From: Candidatus Cloacimonadota bacterium
GTDB taxonomy: Bacteria; Cloacimonadota; Cloacimonadia; JGIOTU-2
Direction of reading: 5' to 3'
NCBI GenBank assembly: GCA_016932035.1
Contig: JAFGDR010000039.1
Location: 1-22,206 of the forward strand
Length of the DNA: 22,206 bases
Shown here: in pieces, positions 9,301 to 15,726 of the stretch
How positions within the stretch are numbered: the stretch's first letter is position 1
Layout of the letters: every line of letters begins with the position of its first letter
The notes under the pieces: model-generated
What the model was told of the DNA's origin: nothing
Database searches by the model: none
What the model saw: the letters and a program-made list of their open reading frames with translations, nothing else
Program-made: the position numbers and the translations under genes

Positions 9301-9447
9301 GTGACAGGATTCTGGAATAGTGTTGGAGAATGGATCCAGTCGATTGGAGGAACGATCAGACAGATTTATTCCGGCAATGGTCAAACATATATCCTTCATA
9401 TCCTGATCTACTTCGTTGTCCTCTATTTCATCATGGGAGGTAAGTAA
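6307..9447 (+). CDS. Double proton-antiporter subunit (MbxH-H' fusion)
   Basis: A 1046-residue polytopic protein with two complete MrpD/NuoN-type antiporter modules in one chain, about twice the length of MbhH. Module 1 (about 1-480) keeps the helix-5 Glu137 (FVFMEISS), the helix-7 Lys220 (ELKPFPANGW), Lys338 (FIAKAG) and Lys388. Module 2 (about 490-905) keeps Glu570 (FFAWEIMT), Lys646 (FLIKVGAIGLHIWLPGSYAE), Lys767 (FFKG) and Lys822. All these acidic and basic residues are of the kind that forms the central ion pathway. Residues 930-1046 add a TM helix, an amphipathic stretch and a final TM helix, resembling the NuoL tail or MbhI. Mbx/Mbs complexes have two such subunits, H and H', as separate genes; here they are joined. 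Both modules look competent for Na+ or H+ transfer. The frame is open throughout. Confidence 0.9.
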   Translation: MVEPILIFILFLGAAFLLALFDKVHRNLSLSIFYVILIVSTLIAGEWLYRFIFSSQQPVMIFTAGFKPPLSINLRMGMEEAFLLFSVNLAGLLSALYLKRTFSESKIYPLILYLMMIMGVNGMVMTRDLFNLFVFMEISSISTYAMITLKENELRLASGFKYMIASGLASVLFLLGTIFIYHATGTLNIDQIIAQKSLFATSIGFLSVFTLFTSLIIELKPFPANGWALDVYQSTTSGIVSIIAVVNSAGVFFALYKLLPLISHAHLPYIAGIGLVSFLFSNLVGLRQTDAKRLLGYSSVAQIGLLITVTALTRYLHIKTSASLFIIASIFISNFIAKAGLFWIAGIIKKRLINEWGILKHHSGLLIMFGIFICALIGIPPFPNFWAKWELVRYLALSKLHIWIILILLGSLFEACYLFRWFGKTIKAESVSNPVKAPVYKEVPLIVFFIALIAISLGIPIKIYRFDILPMFPVLGFLILYVLDFLPSKIKALISMILIAGYTYYIYPMLSGLGLIFAFIFLAGSFIQLIATMNRTELERGFFPFLVGLIVSMGSMLVARTSLEFFFAWEIMTISAYMLVLRGKNAEKPSLLFILFSLASAYLLLGGLSYAHNIEFSLAGLGSIPISANILPISAFILIVLGFLIKVGAIGLHIWLPGSYAEAEDDTTSFMSSIMSKTGIFGILLMLLFLLNMNMSHSALLTSMLGWIGIFTIFFGALMAVFQEDVKYLLAYSSMGQLGYIVLCLAAMSHLGWVAGLYLAVNHLFFKGMILLAVAGIISRVKTRNMYEMGGLIKKMPFSFISALIGIIALSGVPPLSGFGAKWLIYTSLLEKGWYFQAGLSFFASAIAFLYLFRLIHTIFLGQLKPQHKDIKEASLFILIPQFIFIFAIMAISMYPSLIIKPLSSFINPYLPATIQWQGNTLYSSLGYWNGNLVMYVTMGVFMLPLIWLIVSIGKVTKVKQFNIVYAAERPFTPSTTHFAHNFYAHYKRALGTFVRPLVTGFWNSVGEWIQSIGGTIRQIYSGNGQTYILHILIYFVVLYFIMGGK

Positions 9448-10361
9448 TGGATACTCCCCTTCTTCTCAAAATACTCTATGCAATCATCTCCCTTGGGGTG
9501 ATAACGATCTGGGGACTCACACTGAATGGAGTTGTTCGCAAAATCTATGCACGCGTGCAGGGAAGGATAGGACCTCCTTTCTGGCAGCCGTTCATCGATA
9601 TTATCAAAACATATGGAAAGAGGACAGCTGTCGCTCACGGCATCATGTTCTTCCTGGGACCAGTCTTCAGGATAGCAGGCGGGATCGGTACATATTTGTT
9701 CATCCCTGCCATTATCGGTTCAACTGTTTTCAGCAATTTCAGTGTTTCAGGCGACGTTTTGCTGGTTATGTATTTCATATTTTTCGGACAGCTTGGTATG
9801 GCGTTGGGGGCTGGAGAGAGCGGTCATCCCTACAGTGCGATCGGTGTTGCTCGCGGACTTGCGCAGATGACTGCATTCGAAGTTCCTTTTGCTCTATCCA
9901 TTATTGCGCTTGCAATACAATATAAGACCCTGAACATCACTGCGATTATAATGGCTCAGCAGGGAGGATTCCTCAACTGGACGATCTTCACGAATCCCTT
10001 GGCAACGATCGCTGCACTTATCGCTCTTCTTGGCATGAACATGCATAATCCTTTCAGCGTTGTGCTTGCACCACAGGAAATTCCCATCGGACCACCTACA
10101 GAATTTCACGGCAGTTATCTTGGTCTTATGCAAACGAACAGAGGTATTTTTAATGCAGCAAAACTCGTCCTGTTCATGAACCTCTTCTTTGGTGGAGCGA
10201 CAAATATCTTTGCCATGATCATCAAGACCTTTGCTATTTATATGATATCTGTGATCGTCGGTGTTTCGTTCCCGCGATTCAGAGTAGATCAATCGATCAA
10301 ATTTTTCCTGTCCGTTCCTGCAGTTATCGCACTGATCTCAATTATATTATTGATCATTTAA
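9447..10361 (+). CDS. NuoH/MbhM-type membrane anchor subunit
   Basis: A 304-residue protein of the complex I subunit 1 family, which anchors the peripheral electron-transfer arm to the membrane. GRIGPPFWQPF (39-49) is the family signature. Glu145 lies in AFEVPFAL. The cytoplasmic loop APQEIPIGPPTEFHG (208-222) contains conserved acidic residues, and SFPRFRVDQ (274-282) matches the last signature. About eight hydrophobic helices are present. It starts on the last base of the preceding stop codon with GGAGGT upstream. Its place before the NuoB-like gene, not after the large subunit, follows Mbx order as I recall it. Confidence 0.92.
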   Translation: MDTPLLLKILYAIISLGVITIWGLTLNGVVRKIYARVQGRIGPPFWQPFIDIIKTYGKRTAVAHGIMFFLGPVFRIAGGIGTYLFIPAIIGSTVFSNFSVSGDVLLVMYFIFFGQLGMALGAGESGHPYSAIGVARGLAQMTAFEVPFALSIIALAIQYKTLNITAIIMAQQGGFLNWTIFTNPLATIAALIALLGMNMHNPFSVVLAPQEIPIGPPTEFHGSYLGLMQTNRGIFNAAKLVLFMNLFFGGATNIFAMIIKTFAIYMISVIVGVSFPRFRVDQSIKFFLSVPAVIALISIILLII

Positions 10362-10371
10362 GGATTTTTTT

Positions 10372-10992
10372 ATGAAAAAAGAACATAAATCATTACTAAA
10401 TACTGATTTACCGGATTTTGAACGCGACTACTTCTGTGATACATATCCTCAGGAAGTTAAACCACTCAAGGGCTTCATTGAAAAGTTCCTTAACTGGGCT
10501 CGGGCTCAATCATTGTGGATATTAGGATTTGGAACCGGCTGTGGGGCAATCGAGCTTCGTCCTCTGATGACTGCTCGTTTTGATATGTTTCGTTATGGAA
10601 TGGCTCCCAGACCAACTCCCCGACAATCATGTGTTTTCATCATCGGAGGGTATGCATCGATTAAGACACTGAAGCGTATTGTTCGAAGTTATGAGCAAAT
10701 ACAAGCCCCGAAATTTGTGCTTGCACTTGGAAGCTGTACGATCAATGGCGGCATGTACTTTGATTCTTATAACACGATCAACCGAATCGACCATTACATT
10801 CCGGTCGATGTCTATGTTACGGGTTGTATGCCTCGTCCCGAAGCCATTATAGCCGGTTTGAGAAAACTCCAGGAACGTATTATGCAGGGAAAAGCAGAAA
10901 AGGCAAATGATTATATTAAAAATTTTGAATGGTACAAAGCAAATCAGAAAAAGATCATCAAAGATTGGAATATGCCAGATTTTAACTGGTAG
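10372..10992 (+). CDS. NuoB/MbhJ-type small subunit, altered cluster site
   Basis: A 206-residue protein of the complex I 20-kDa and hydrogenase small-subunit family, which holds the [4Fe-4S] cluster next to the active site. The family features are GAIELRPLMTARFDMFRYG, GSC (Cys122), INGGMY and VTGCMPRPEA (Cys152). The N-terminal ligand site reads TGCGAIE: one Cys (57) where complex I has the CC pair and hydrogenases have CxxC. An additional Cys87 lies in PRQSC, a place usually Ala or Ser followed by Asp. Four cysteines (57, 87, 122, 152) are therefore available, but not in the usual pattern. The C-terminal 30 residues are lysine- and aromatic-rich. An AAGGA site precedes the start. Confidence 0.9.
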   Translation: MKKEHKSLLNTDLPDFERDYFCDTYPQEVKPLKGFIEKFLNWARAQSLWILGFGTGCGAIELRPLMTARFDMFRYGMAPRPTPRQSCVFIIGGYASIKTLKRIVRSYEQIQAPKFVLALGSCTINGGMYFDSYNTINRIDHYIPVDVYVTGCMPRPEAIIAGLRKLQERIMQGKAEKANDYIKNFEWYKANQKKIIKDWNMPDFNW

Positions 10993-11003
10993 AAGGTAAA
11001 GAA

Positions 11004-11540
11004 ATGAAAGAATTACTCCAAAGATTATCCGATAGATTTTCCCTTAAAGAAATTACCTATCAACGTGATAATCTTATATTCATTACAGTAGAAAAGAGCA
11101 ATGTTATACCGTTTATTACCCATCTGAAACAGCATGAAAACTTCTCGCATCTCGTGATGATCGGTGCAGTCGACTATATCGAGAACGGAACATTCCAGCT
11201 TACATATCTTCTTCATAACTACTCGTTACATGCAGATATCGGAGTGCGTGTTCATGTTCAGCGAGAGAATCCGGTCATGGAATCAATCCATACAATATGG
11301 GCACAAGCGAGAACCTATCAGCGCGAAATTCGTGAGATGTTCGGTATCGATTTCCCGGGAAGTCCCGATGTTGACAAACCATTCCTTCTTGAAGGCTGGC
11401 AGAACATTCCCCCAATGCGCAAGGATTTTGATACGCTGAAATACTCCCAGGAAACCTATTTTCCCCGCTCCGGAAGAAAACATTACGATCCTCAAAATTA
11501 TATGAAACAAAAGCTGTACCCGGACAAGGAACCGGAATAA
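11004..11540 (+). CDS. NuoC/MbhK-type subunit (complex I 30-kDa)
   Basis: A 178-residue protein of the respiratory-chain 30-kDa subunit family, a structural part of the peripheral arm that packs against the large subunit. The signature region is easy to see: REIREMFGIDFPGSPD (107-122), then FLLEGWQNIPPMRKDFD (127-143). The N-terminal 100 residues form the usual alpha/beta domain. Soluble, no metal ligands expected. It begins 11 bases after the NuoB-like stop with AAGGTAAAGA upstream. Confidence 0.9.
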   Translation: MKELLQRLSDRFSLKEITYQRDNLIFITVEKSNVIPFITHLKQHENFSHLVMIGAVDYIENGTFQLTYLLHNYSLHADIGVRVHVQRENPVMESIHTIWAQARTYQREIREMFGIDFPGSPDVDKPFLLEGWQNIPPMRKDFDTLKYSQETYFPRSGRKHYDPQNYMKQKLYPDKEPE

Positions 11541-11553
11541 TCACAGAGGTTTT

Positions 11554-12723
11554 ATGGAAGATTTTAATCGAGATAAATTTCCCCCTATCGTCAATGGAAA
11601 ACCGATCATAGACCTTGATTCTCAGAAATTTTTGAAGGTTTGGCAGGGTCCTCAACACCCGGGTGTTACCGGTAATATGGCTCTGGAAGTGACACTTAGC
11701 GGAGATGAAGTTGTTGATCTAAAAACTCATGTCGGATACCTCCATCGCGGATTTGAAAAACTGATGGAACGAAGGAAATATTTGCAATGCTTCACTATCG
11801 TATGCAGAATCTGTGTGCCCGAACCTGATACGAACGAATATGTTTTTGCTGCTGCTGTTGAGGATCTTGCAGGTATTAAGGTTCCTGAAAAAGCACTCTG
11901 GCTTAGAACGCTAACCCTTGAAATGTCTCGTCTGGCGAGTTTTCTTATGTGGATCGGCGGTCAGGCAGGTTCTCTTGGAATGGGTACGATTGCCCAATGG
12001 ACTGTCGCCCAGCGCGATTACATTCTCGACCTTTTTGAAGAATTAACAGGAGGAAGAGTGTATCACATGTATATCGTTCCGGGTGGTGTACGTGGCGATG
12101 TTCCTGAAGGCTTTTTCGAACATGTTGAAGATGTAATGAAAGGTGTGGAAAAGGTACTCGCTGATGTAGAAATTGCCCTGCTCAACAATGCAATTTTCAA
12201 AAAAAGAGCAAAAGGACTCGGTATTATTTCACAAGACATGGTCGATGAATATGGCATCGTGGGACCGAATGCACGTGCAGCAGGATTCGTAAGAGATATC
12301 CGAAAGGACACACCCTATGCTGCATATGACCAGCTGGATTTCACTGTGATAACAGGAACAAAATCTGATGCTCTTGAACGAACATACGTACGCTTTCAGG
12401 AAATGCTGCAATGTGTGTCTCTCATACGACAAATTGCTAGGAGGATACCGAAAAAGGGAGCATTGTATACACAAATACCCAATCCGCTTCACTGGAAAAT
12501 TCCTGCCGGCGAAACGTATATTCGGGCTGAAGCGTCACGGGGAGAATATGGTTATTACATGGTTTCCGATGGTTCTGAATATCCAAGAAGAGTACAAGTA
12601 CGTGGACCAAGTTATACCCATGCAATCGCAGTTTTGGAAGAACTGGCTGTCGGAACGAACCTGGCCGACCTCGCAGGACTGATGGTCTCCCTTCATACCT
12701 GCCCACCAGAAATCGAGAGGTAA
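11554..12723 (+). CDS. NuoD/MbxL-type large subunit lacking full NiFe ligands
   Basis: A 389-residue soluble protein of the NuoD/hydrogenase large-subunit family. The N-terminal half includes VGYLHRGFEKLMERR (60-74) and an intact CxxC (Cys84, Cys87; VCRICVPEPDTNEY). The C-terminal half ends exactly in the family motif, VSLHTCPPEIER, where hydrogenases have DPCxxC. Cys383 is kept, but the last ligand is Glu386. Three of four NiFe-binding cysteines therefore remain, unlike NuoD, which has lost all four, and unlike true hydrogenases. No maturation-protease extension follows the motif. This mixed pattern points to an Mbx/Mbs-like enzyme, proposed in Pyrococcus to reduce polysulfide or sulfane sulfur, and not to H2 chemistry. 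The active-site substrate here is an inference. It starts with AGAGGT upstream, 13 bases after the previous gene. Confidence 0.9.
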   Translation: MEDFNRDKFPPIVNGKPIIDLDSQKFLKVWQGPQHPGVTGNMALEVTLSGDEVVDLKTHVGYLHRGFEKLMERRKYLQCFTIVCRICVPEPDTNEYVFAAAVEDLAGIKVPEKALWLRTLTLEMSRLASFLMWIGGQAGSLGMGTIAQWTVAQRDYILDLFEELTGGRVYHMYIVPGGVRGDVPEGFFEHVEDVMKGVEKVLADVEIALLNNAIFKKRAKGLGIISQDMVDEYGIVGPNARAAGFVRDIRKDTPYAAYDQLDFTVITGTKSDALERTYVRFQEMLQCVSLIRQIARRIPKKGALYTQIPNPLHWKIPAGETYIRAEASRGEYGYYMVSDGSEYPRRVQVRGPSYTHAIAVLEELAVGTNLADLAGLMVSLHTCPPEIER

Positions 12724-12725
12724 TC

Positions 12726-14504
12726 ATGAAATTGAAAGACTGGATTTCACCTTTTTATGTATGGAAACGCGCATTTGAAAAACCCTTTACAGTTCCAAAA
12801 CCTCTGGATGAAAGACCCGGGTCTTCACGATATAGAGGATTTCATAAGAATGATCTTGAAAAATGCATAGGATGCGGAACCTGCTCCTCGATCTGTCAAA
12901 ATCATGCAATCGACATGGTCCCTGTGGAAGGCATTGAAACAACCAAAGGTGACAGCGGATTACGTCCGAGGATTGATTACGGACGCTGCTGCTGGTGTGC
13001 ACTATGTGTCGACATCTGCCCGACAACATCGCTTTCTATGAGCAACGAATATTTATGGATAGACACTGATGCAGAAGTATTCAGATTTATACCGGGTGCA
13101 GAAAATAAACCATGGGATAATGTACAGGAAGGTTATACACGAGAAGAATCATATCATATTGTTGATCCTGAGCGTGTTACAATGGAAATGCTACCTCCGG
13201 ATGAGCGTGTTAAATCATTCCTTGAAATGGTTAAAGGATACTCAAGAGAACAAGCCCAGAAAGAAGCTGACCGTTGTATCCAATGTGGAATCTGCACCGC
13301 TACCTGTCCTGCTCATATGGATATTCCCGGATATATTAAAGCTGTTCGAGAAAACAATATAAAAGACGGTCTTAAGCTCATGTATGAGACCAATCCTATG
13401 CCTGCAATGTGCGGACGTGTCTGCACACACCAGTGTGAGGACGTTTGCGCATTAGGTCATTCCGGTGATCCTATTTCGATCCGATGGCTCAAGCGATACC
13501 TTGCAGATCAGGTTGAGCTTGATGACTATGCAAAAGCAATGCTGGTCGCGATAGATTCAAACGGAAAGCATGTCGCCATTATCGGGGCTGGACCCGGCGG
13601 TTTGAGCGCTGCTTATTATTTGCGATTATTGGGTTATGATATTACAATTTATGAAGCCAAAGACTATGCAGGCGGCATGACGCGATACGGAATCCCTGAA
13701 TATCGTCTCCCCTATGACCAGCTTGATAAAGACATATCATATATTCTTTCACTCGGTATAAACATTCAGTATAATACCCGTGTAGGTGAAGACATCACTT
13801 TCGAACAGGTATATACTTCATTTGATGCAGTCTTGATTTCAGTCGGATTACTTACTCCCTACAAGATGGAAATTCCCGGAGAAGAACTGCCCGGCAACAT
13901 CTCAGGACTTGAAGTTCTTGATATGGTAACGAGAGGTGAAAAAGTATATTTTGGAAATAGAGTAGCTGTGATCGGTGGCGGAAACGTCGCCATGGATGCT
14001 GCACGAACCGCTCGAACTTTTGGTGCAGATGTCACACTTTTATATAGAAGAAGGATCGAGGATATGCCTGCTGACGAAGAAGAGATCATCGATGCGGAGC
14101 ATGAAAAAGTGGAGTTTATCACACAAGCAATACCACTTCGTATCGAACAAACTGAGGATAACAAGCTTCGTTTTATCTTTGGTTTGGCAGAAATGGTCGA
14201 TCAGGGAGACGAAAAGAGACCACGGCCTGTTCTCATAGAAGGTAAAGAACATTCGATCGATGTAGATATGGTGATCTCGGCAATCGGTCAAGGTGCAGAT
14301 TTTTCATTCCTTCCAATGCATTATGAAGCACTTTTCAGCAGAAGGAATCAATTGAAGATCGATGAATTTTGCAGAACAAACGATCCAAAAATATTCGCTG
14401 CAGGCGACATTGCAAACAAAACAAAAGATGCAATCAGCGCCATTGCTGATGGACATCGTGCAGCAAAAACGATCGATCATATGCTACAAAAAGAAGGAAT
14501 ATAA
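12726..14504 (+). CDS. NuoI-ferredoxin/NfnB-GltD flavoprotein fusion subunit
   Basis: A 592-residue protein in the place of the NuoI/MbxN ferredoxin subunit. Residues 1-110 are NuoI-like, with two [4Fe-4S] motifs (Cys47, 50, 53, 57 and Cys88, 91, 94, 98; Cys89 is extra). Residues about 155-260 match the N-terminal cluster domain of the GltD/NfnB family (Cys184, 187, 190, 194; then CGRVCTHQCEDVC, Cys229-241). Residues 280-590 are the flavin reductase: FAD motif GAGPGG (287-292), second nucleotide motif GGGNVAMDAA (417-426), YRRRIEDMPADEEE, and GDIANKTKDAISAIADG near the end, which holds FAD. The family uses NADPH or NADH to pass electrons to ferredoxin, sulfur or a partner enzyme. Fused here, it would give the membrane complex its own NAD(P)H site. 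Coenzyme preference cannot be read from the sequence. It follows the large subunit by 2 bases with AGAGGTAATC upstream. Confidence 0.92.
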   Translation: MKLKDWISPFYVWKRAFEKPFTVPKPLDERPGSSRYRGFHKNDLEKCIGCGTCSSICQNHAIDMVPVEGIETTKGDSGLRPRIDYGRCCWCALCVDICPTTSLSMSNEYLWIDTDAEVFRFIPGAENKPWDNVQEGYTREESYHIVDPERVTMEMLPPDERVKSFLEMVKGYSREQAQKEADRCIQCGICTATCPAHMDIPGYIKAVRENNIKDGLKLMYETNPMPAMCGRVCTHQCEDVCALGHSGDPISIRWLKRYLADQVELDDYAKAMLVAIDSNGKHVAIIGAGPGGLSAAYYLRLLGYDITIYEAKDYAGGMTRYGIPEYRLPYDQLDKDISYILSLGINIQYNTRVGEDITFEQVYTSFDAVLISVGLLTPYKMEIPGEELPGNISGLEVLDMVTRGEKVYFGNRVAVIGGGNVAMDAARTARTFGADVTLLYRRRIEDMPADEEEIIDAEHEKVEFITQAIPLRIEQTEDNKLRFIFGLAEMVDQGDEKRPRPVLIEGKEHSIDVDMVISAIGQGADFSFLPMHYEALFSRRNQLKIDEFCRTNDPKIFAAGDIANKTKDAISAIADGHRAAKTIDHMLQKEGI

Positions 14505-14506
14505 TT

Positions 14507-15109
14507 ATGTTTACGGATTCTGGATTGATCTCATACGGCCTACTTCCTCTCCTTATATTTCTCTCTCGTATCTTTGATGTTTCGCTGGGCACGCTCCGCA
14601 TCATCTTTGTCAATCGGGGGATGAAGTTCCTTGCTCCCATCATCGGCTTTTTTGAAGTGTTCATCTGGCTGGTGGTGATCGGACAGATCATGCAGAATCT
14701 TACGAATATCACAAATTATATTGCTTATGCCGGCGGGTTTGCTATGGGCAATTTCGTGGGAATCCTTCTCGAACAAAAACTTGCAATGGGAATCGTTCTC
14801 CTTCGTATCATCACGATGAAAAAAGCAAAGGAACTGATAGTGTATTTCCGCGGACTTGGCTATCGTGTGACCCACGTTCCTGCAGAAGCAAACGACGGAA
14901 AAGTAGAGATCATCTTTATCCCTATCAAAAGAAAGGATATTAGATCTGTTATCGAAGCAATACGAAAATATAACGAGAACGCGCTTTACACATTTGAGGA
15001 TGTTCGAGCTATCAGCGAATGGGCAATACCTGGAAGAAAAAAACGTCATCTTGTACCCTCTTTCAAAGCATATCCGCACTTGTTCAAATTTAAACGCAAA
15101 AGCAAGTAA
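14507..15109 (+). CDS. UPF0316 membrane protein (DUF5698/DUF2179)
   Basis: A 200-residue protein two bases after the flavoprotein fusion, with GAAGGAA upstream. The first 100 residues contain three hydrophobic helices with the family-typical RIFDVSLGTLRIIFVNRG. Residues 105-170 are a DUF2179 domain, a small alpha/beta domain thought to bind a ligand on the cytoplasmic face. The last 20 residues are strongly basic. The function is unknown. The position suggests cotranscription with the respiratory complex, but the family is widespread and need not be linked to it. Its stop overlaps the next start by one base. Confidence 0.85.
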   Translation: MFTDSGLISYGLLPLLIFLSRIFDVSLGTLRIIFVNRGMKFLAPIIGFFEVFIWLVVIGQIMQNLTNITNYIAYAGGFAMGNFVGILLEQKLAMGIVLLRIITMKKAKELIVYFRGLGYRVTHVPAEANDGKVEIIFIPIKRKDIRSVIEAIRKYNENALYTFEDVRAISEWAIPGRKKRHLVPSFKAYPHLFKFKRKSK

Positions 15110-15726
15110 TGCCCTCCCGAAAATACAAAGCTCTTATCTTTGACCTCGGTAATGTCATCATTGATATTTCCCCAAAAAATGCCTGCGATTACTGGGCAAA
15201 GGTCAACGGAATACTACCAGGACAGTTATATCTTCGCTTCCCCTTTGATGATGTTTATGCACAATTCGAACGCGGTGAGATATCTCCTGATTTTTTTAGA
15301 TCTCATGTTACTCAATGTCTTGAAATTGAACTTACTCCACAGCAATTTGATGAAGGGTGGAGTATGATCTTGATAAAGATCAGGGATGGTATTTCAGAGC
15401 TTCTGCATAATCTGAGTAAACATTATCGAGTATTTGCGTTATCGAACACGAATGAAATACACGTTCCCATGTGGCAGGAAATGTGTACGCCGATTCTTCC
15501 TTATTTTGAGAAAATATTTTCATCAAATGAGATCGGTTTCCGCAAACCGGAGAAAGAATCGTTTGTCCATGTGCTTGATTATTTAGATCTTGTACCGGAA
15601 GAAGTTATCTTTTTGGATGATAATTATGAAAATGTGATTGCTGCAGAAGAGATCGGCATGAAAGCAGTTCATGTTATCGATTATGAACAAATGATGAAGG
15701 AGCTTACAAAAATCGGGATTATGTGA
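15109..15726 (+). CDS. HAD-family phosphatase, YihX-like
   Basis: A 205-residue HAD-superfamily protein with a helical cap. Motif I is FDLGNVIID (nucleophile Asp; the second Asp is Gly, as in YihX). Motif II is ALSNTNEIH, motif III is the Lys in FRKPEKESF, and motif IV is FLDDNYENV. The cap block FERGEISPDFF also matches Escherichia coli YihX, an alpha-D-glucose-1-phosphate phosphatase. A sugar-phosphate phosphatase is likely, but the substrate cannot be fixed. No ribosome-binding site is seen and the start overlaps the previous stop by one base, so translation is probably coupled. The 3' end overlaps the convergent kinase gene by 8 bases. Confidence 0.88.
   Translation: MPSRKYKALIFDLGNVIIDISPKNACDYWAKVNGILPGQLYLRFPFDDVYAQFERGEISPDFFRSHVTQCLEIELTPQQFDEGWSMILIKIRDGISELLHNLSKHYRVFALSNTNEIHVPMWQEMCTPILPYFEKIFSSNEIGFRKPEKESFVHVLDYLDLVPEEVIFLDDNYENVIAAEEIGMKAVHVIDYEQMMKELTKIGIM

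Noticed and set aside
3927-9447. Stand-alone Mrp Na+/H+ antiporter operon
   Set aside because: The Mrp-type genes continue without a break into NuoH, NuoB, NuoC, NuoD and NuoI-type genes, so they belong to a redox complex.
3927-14504. Whole operon as a group 4 NiFe hydrogenase (Mbh or Ech)
   Set aside because: The large subunit lacks the fourth NiFe cysteine (Glu386), and the small subunit lacks the hydrogenase CxxC. Gene order fits Mbx instead.
12726-14504. Plain glutamate synthase small subunit (GltD)
   Set aside because: An extra NuoI-type ferredoxin domain precedes the GltD-like part, no large GltB subunit is nearby, and the gene is embedded in the respiratory operon.
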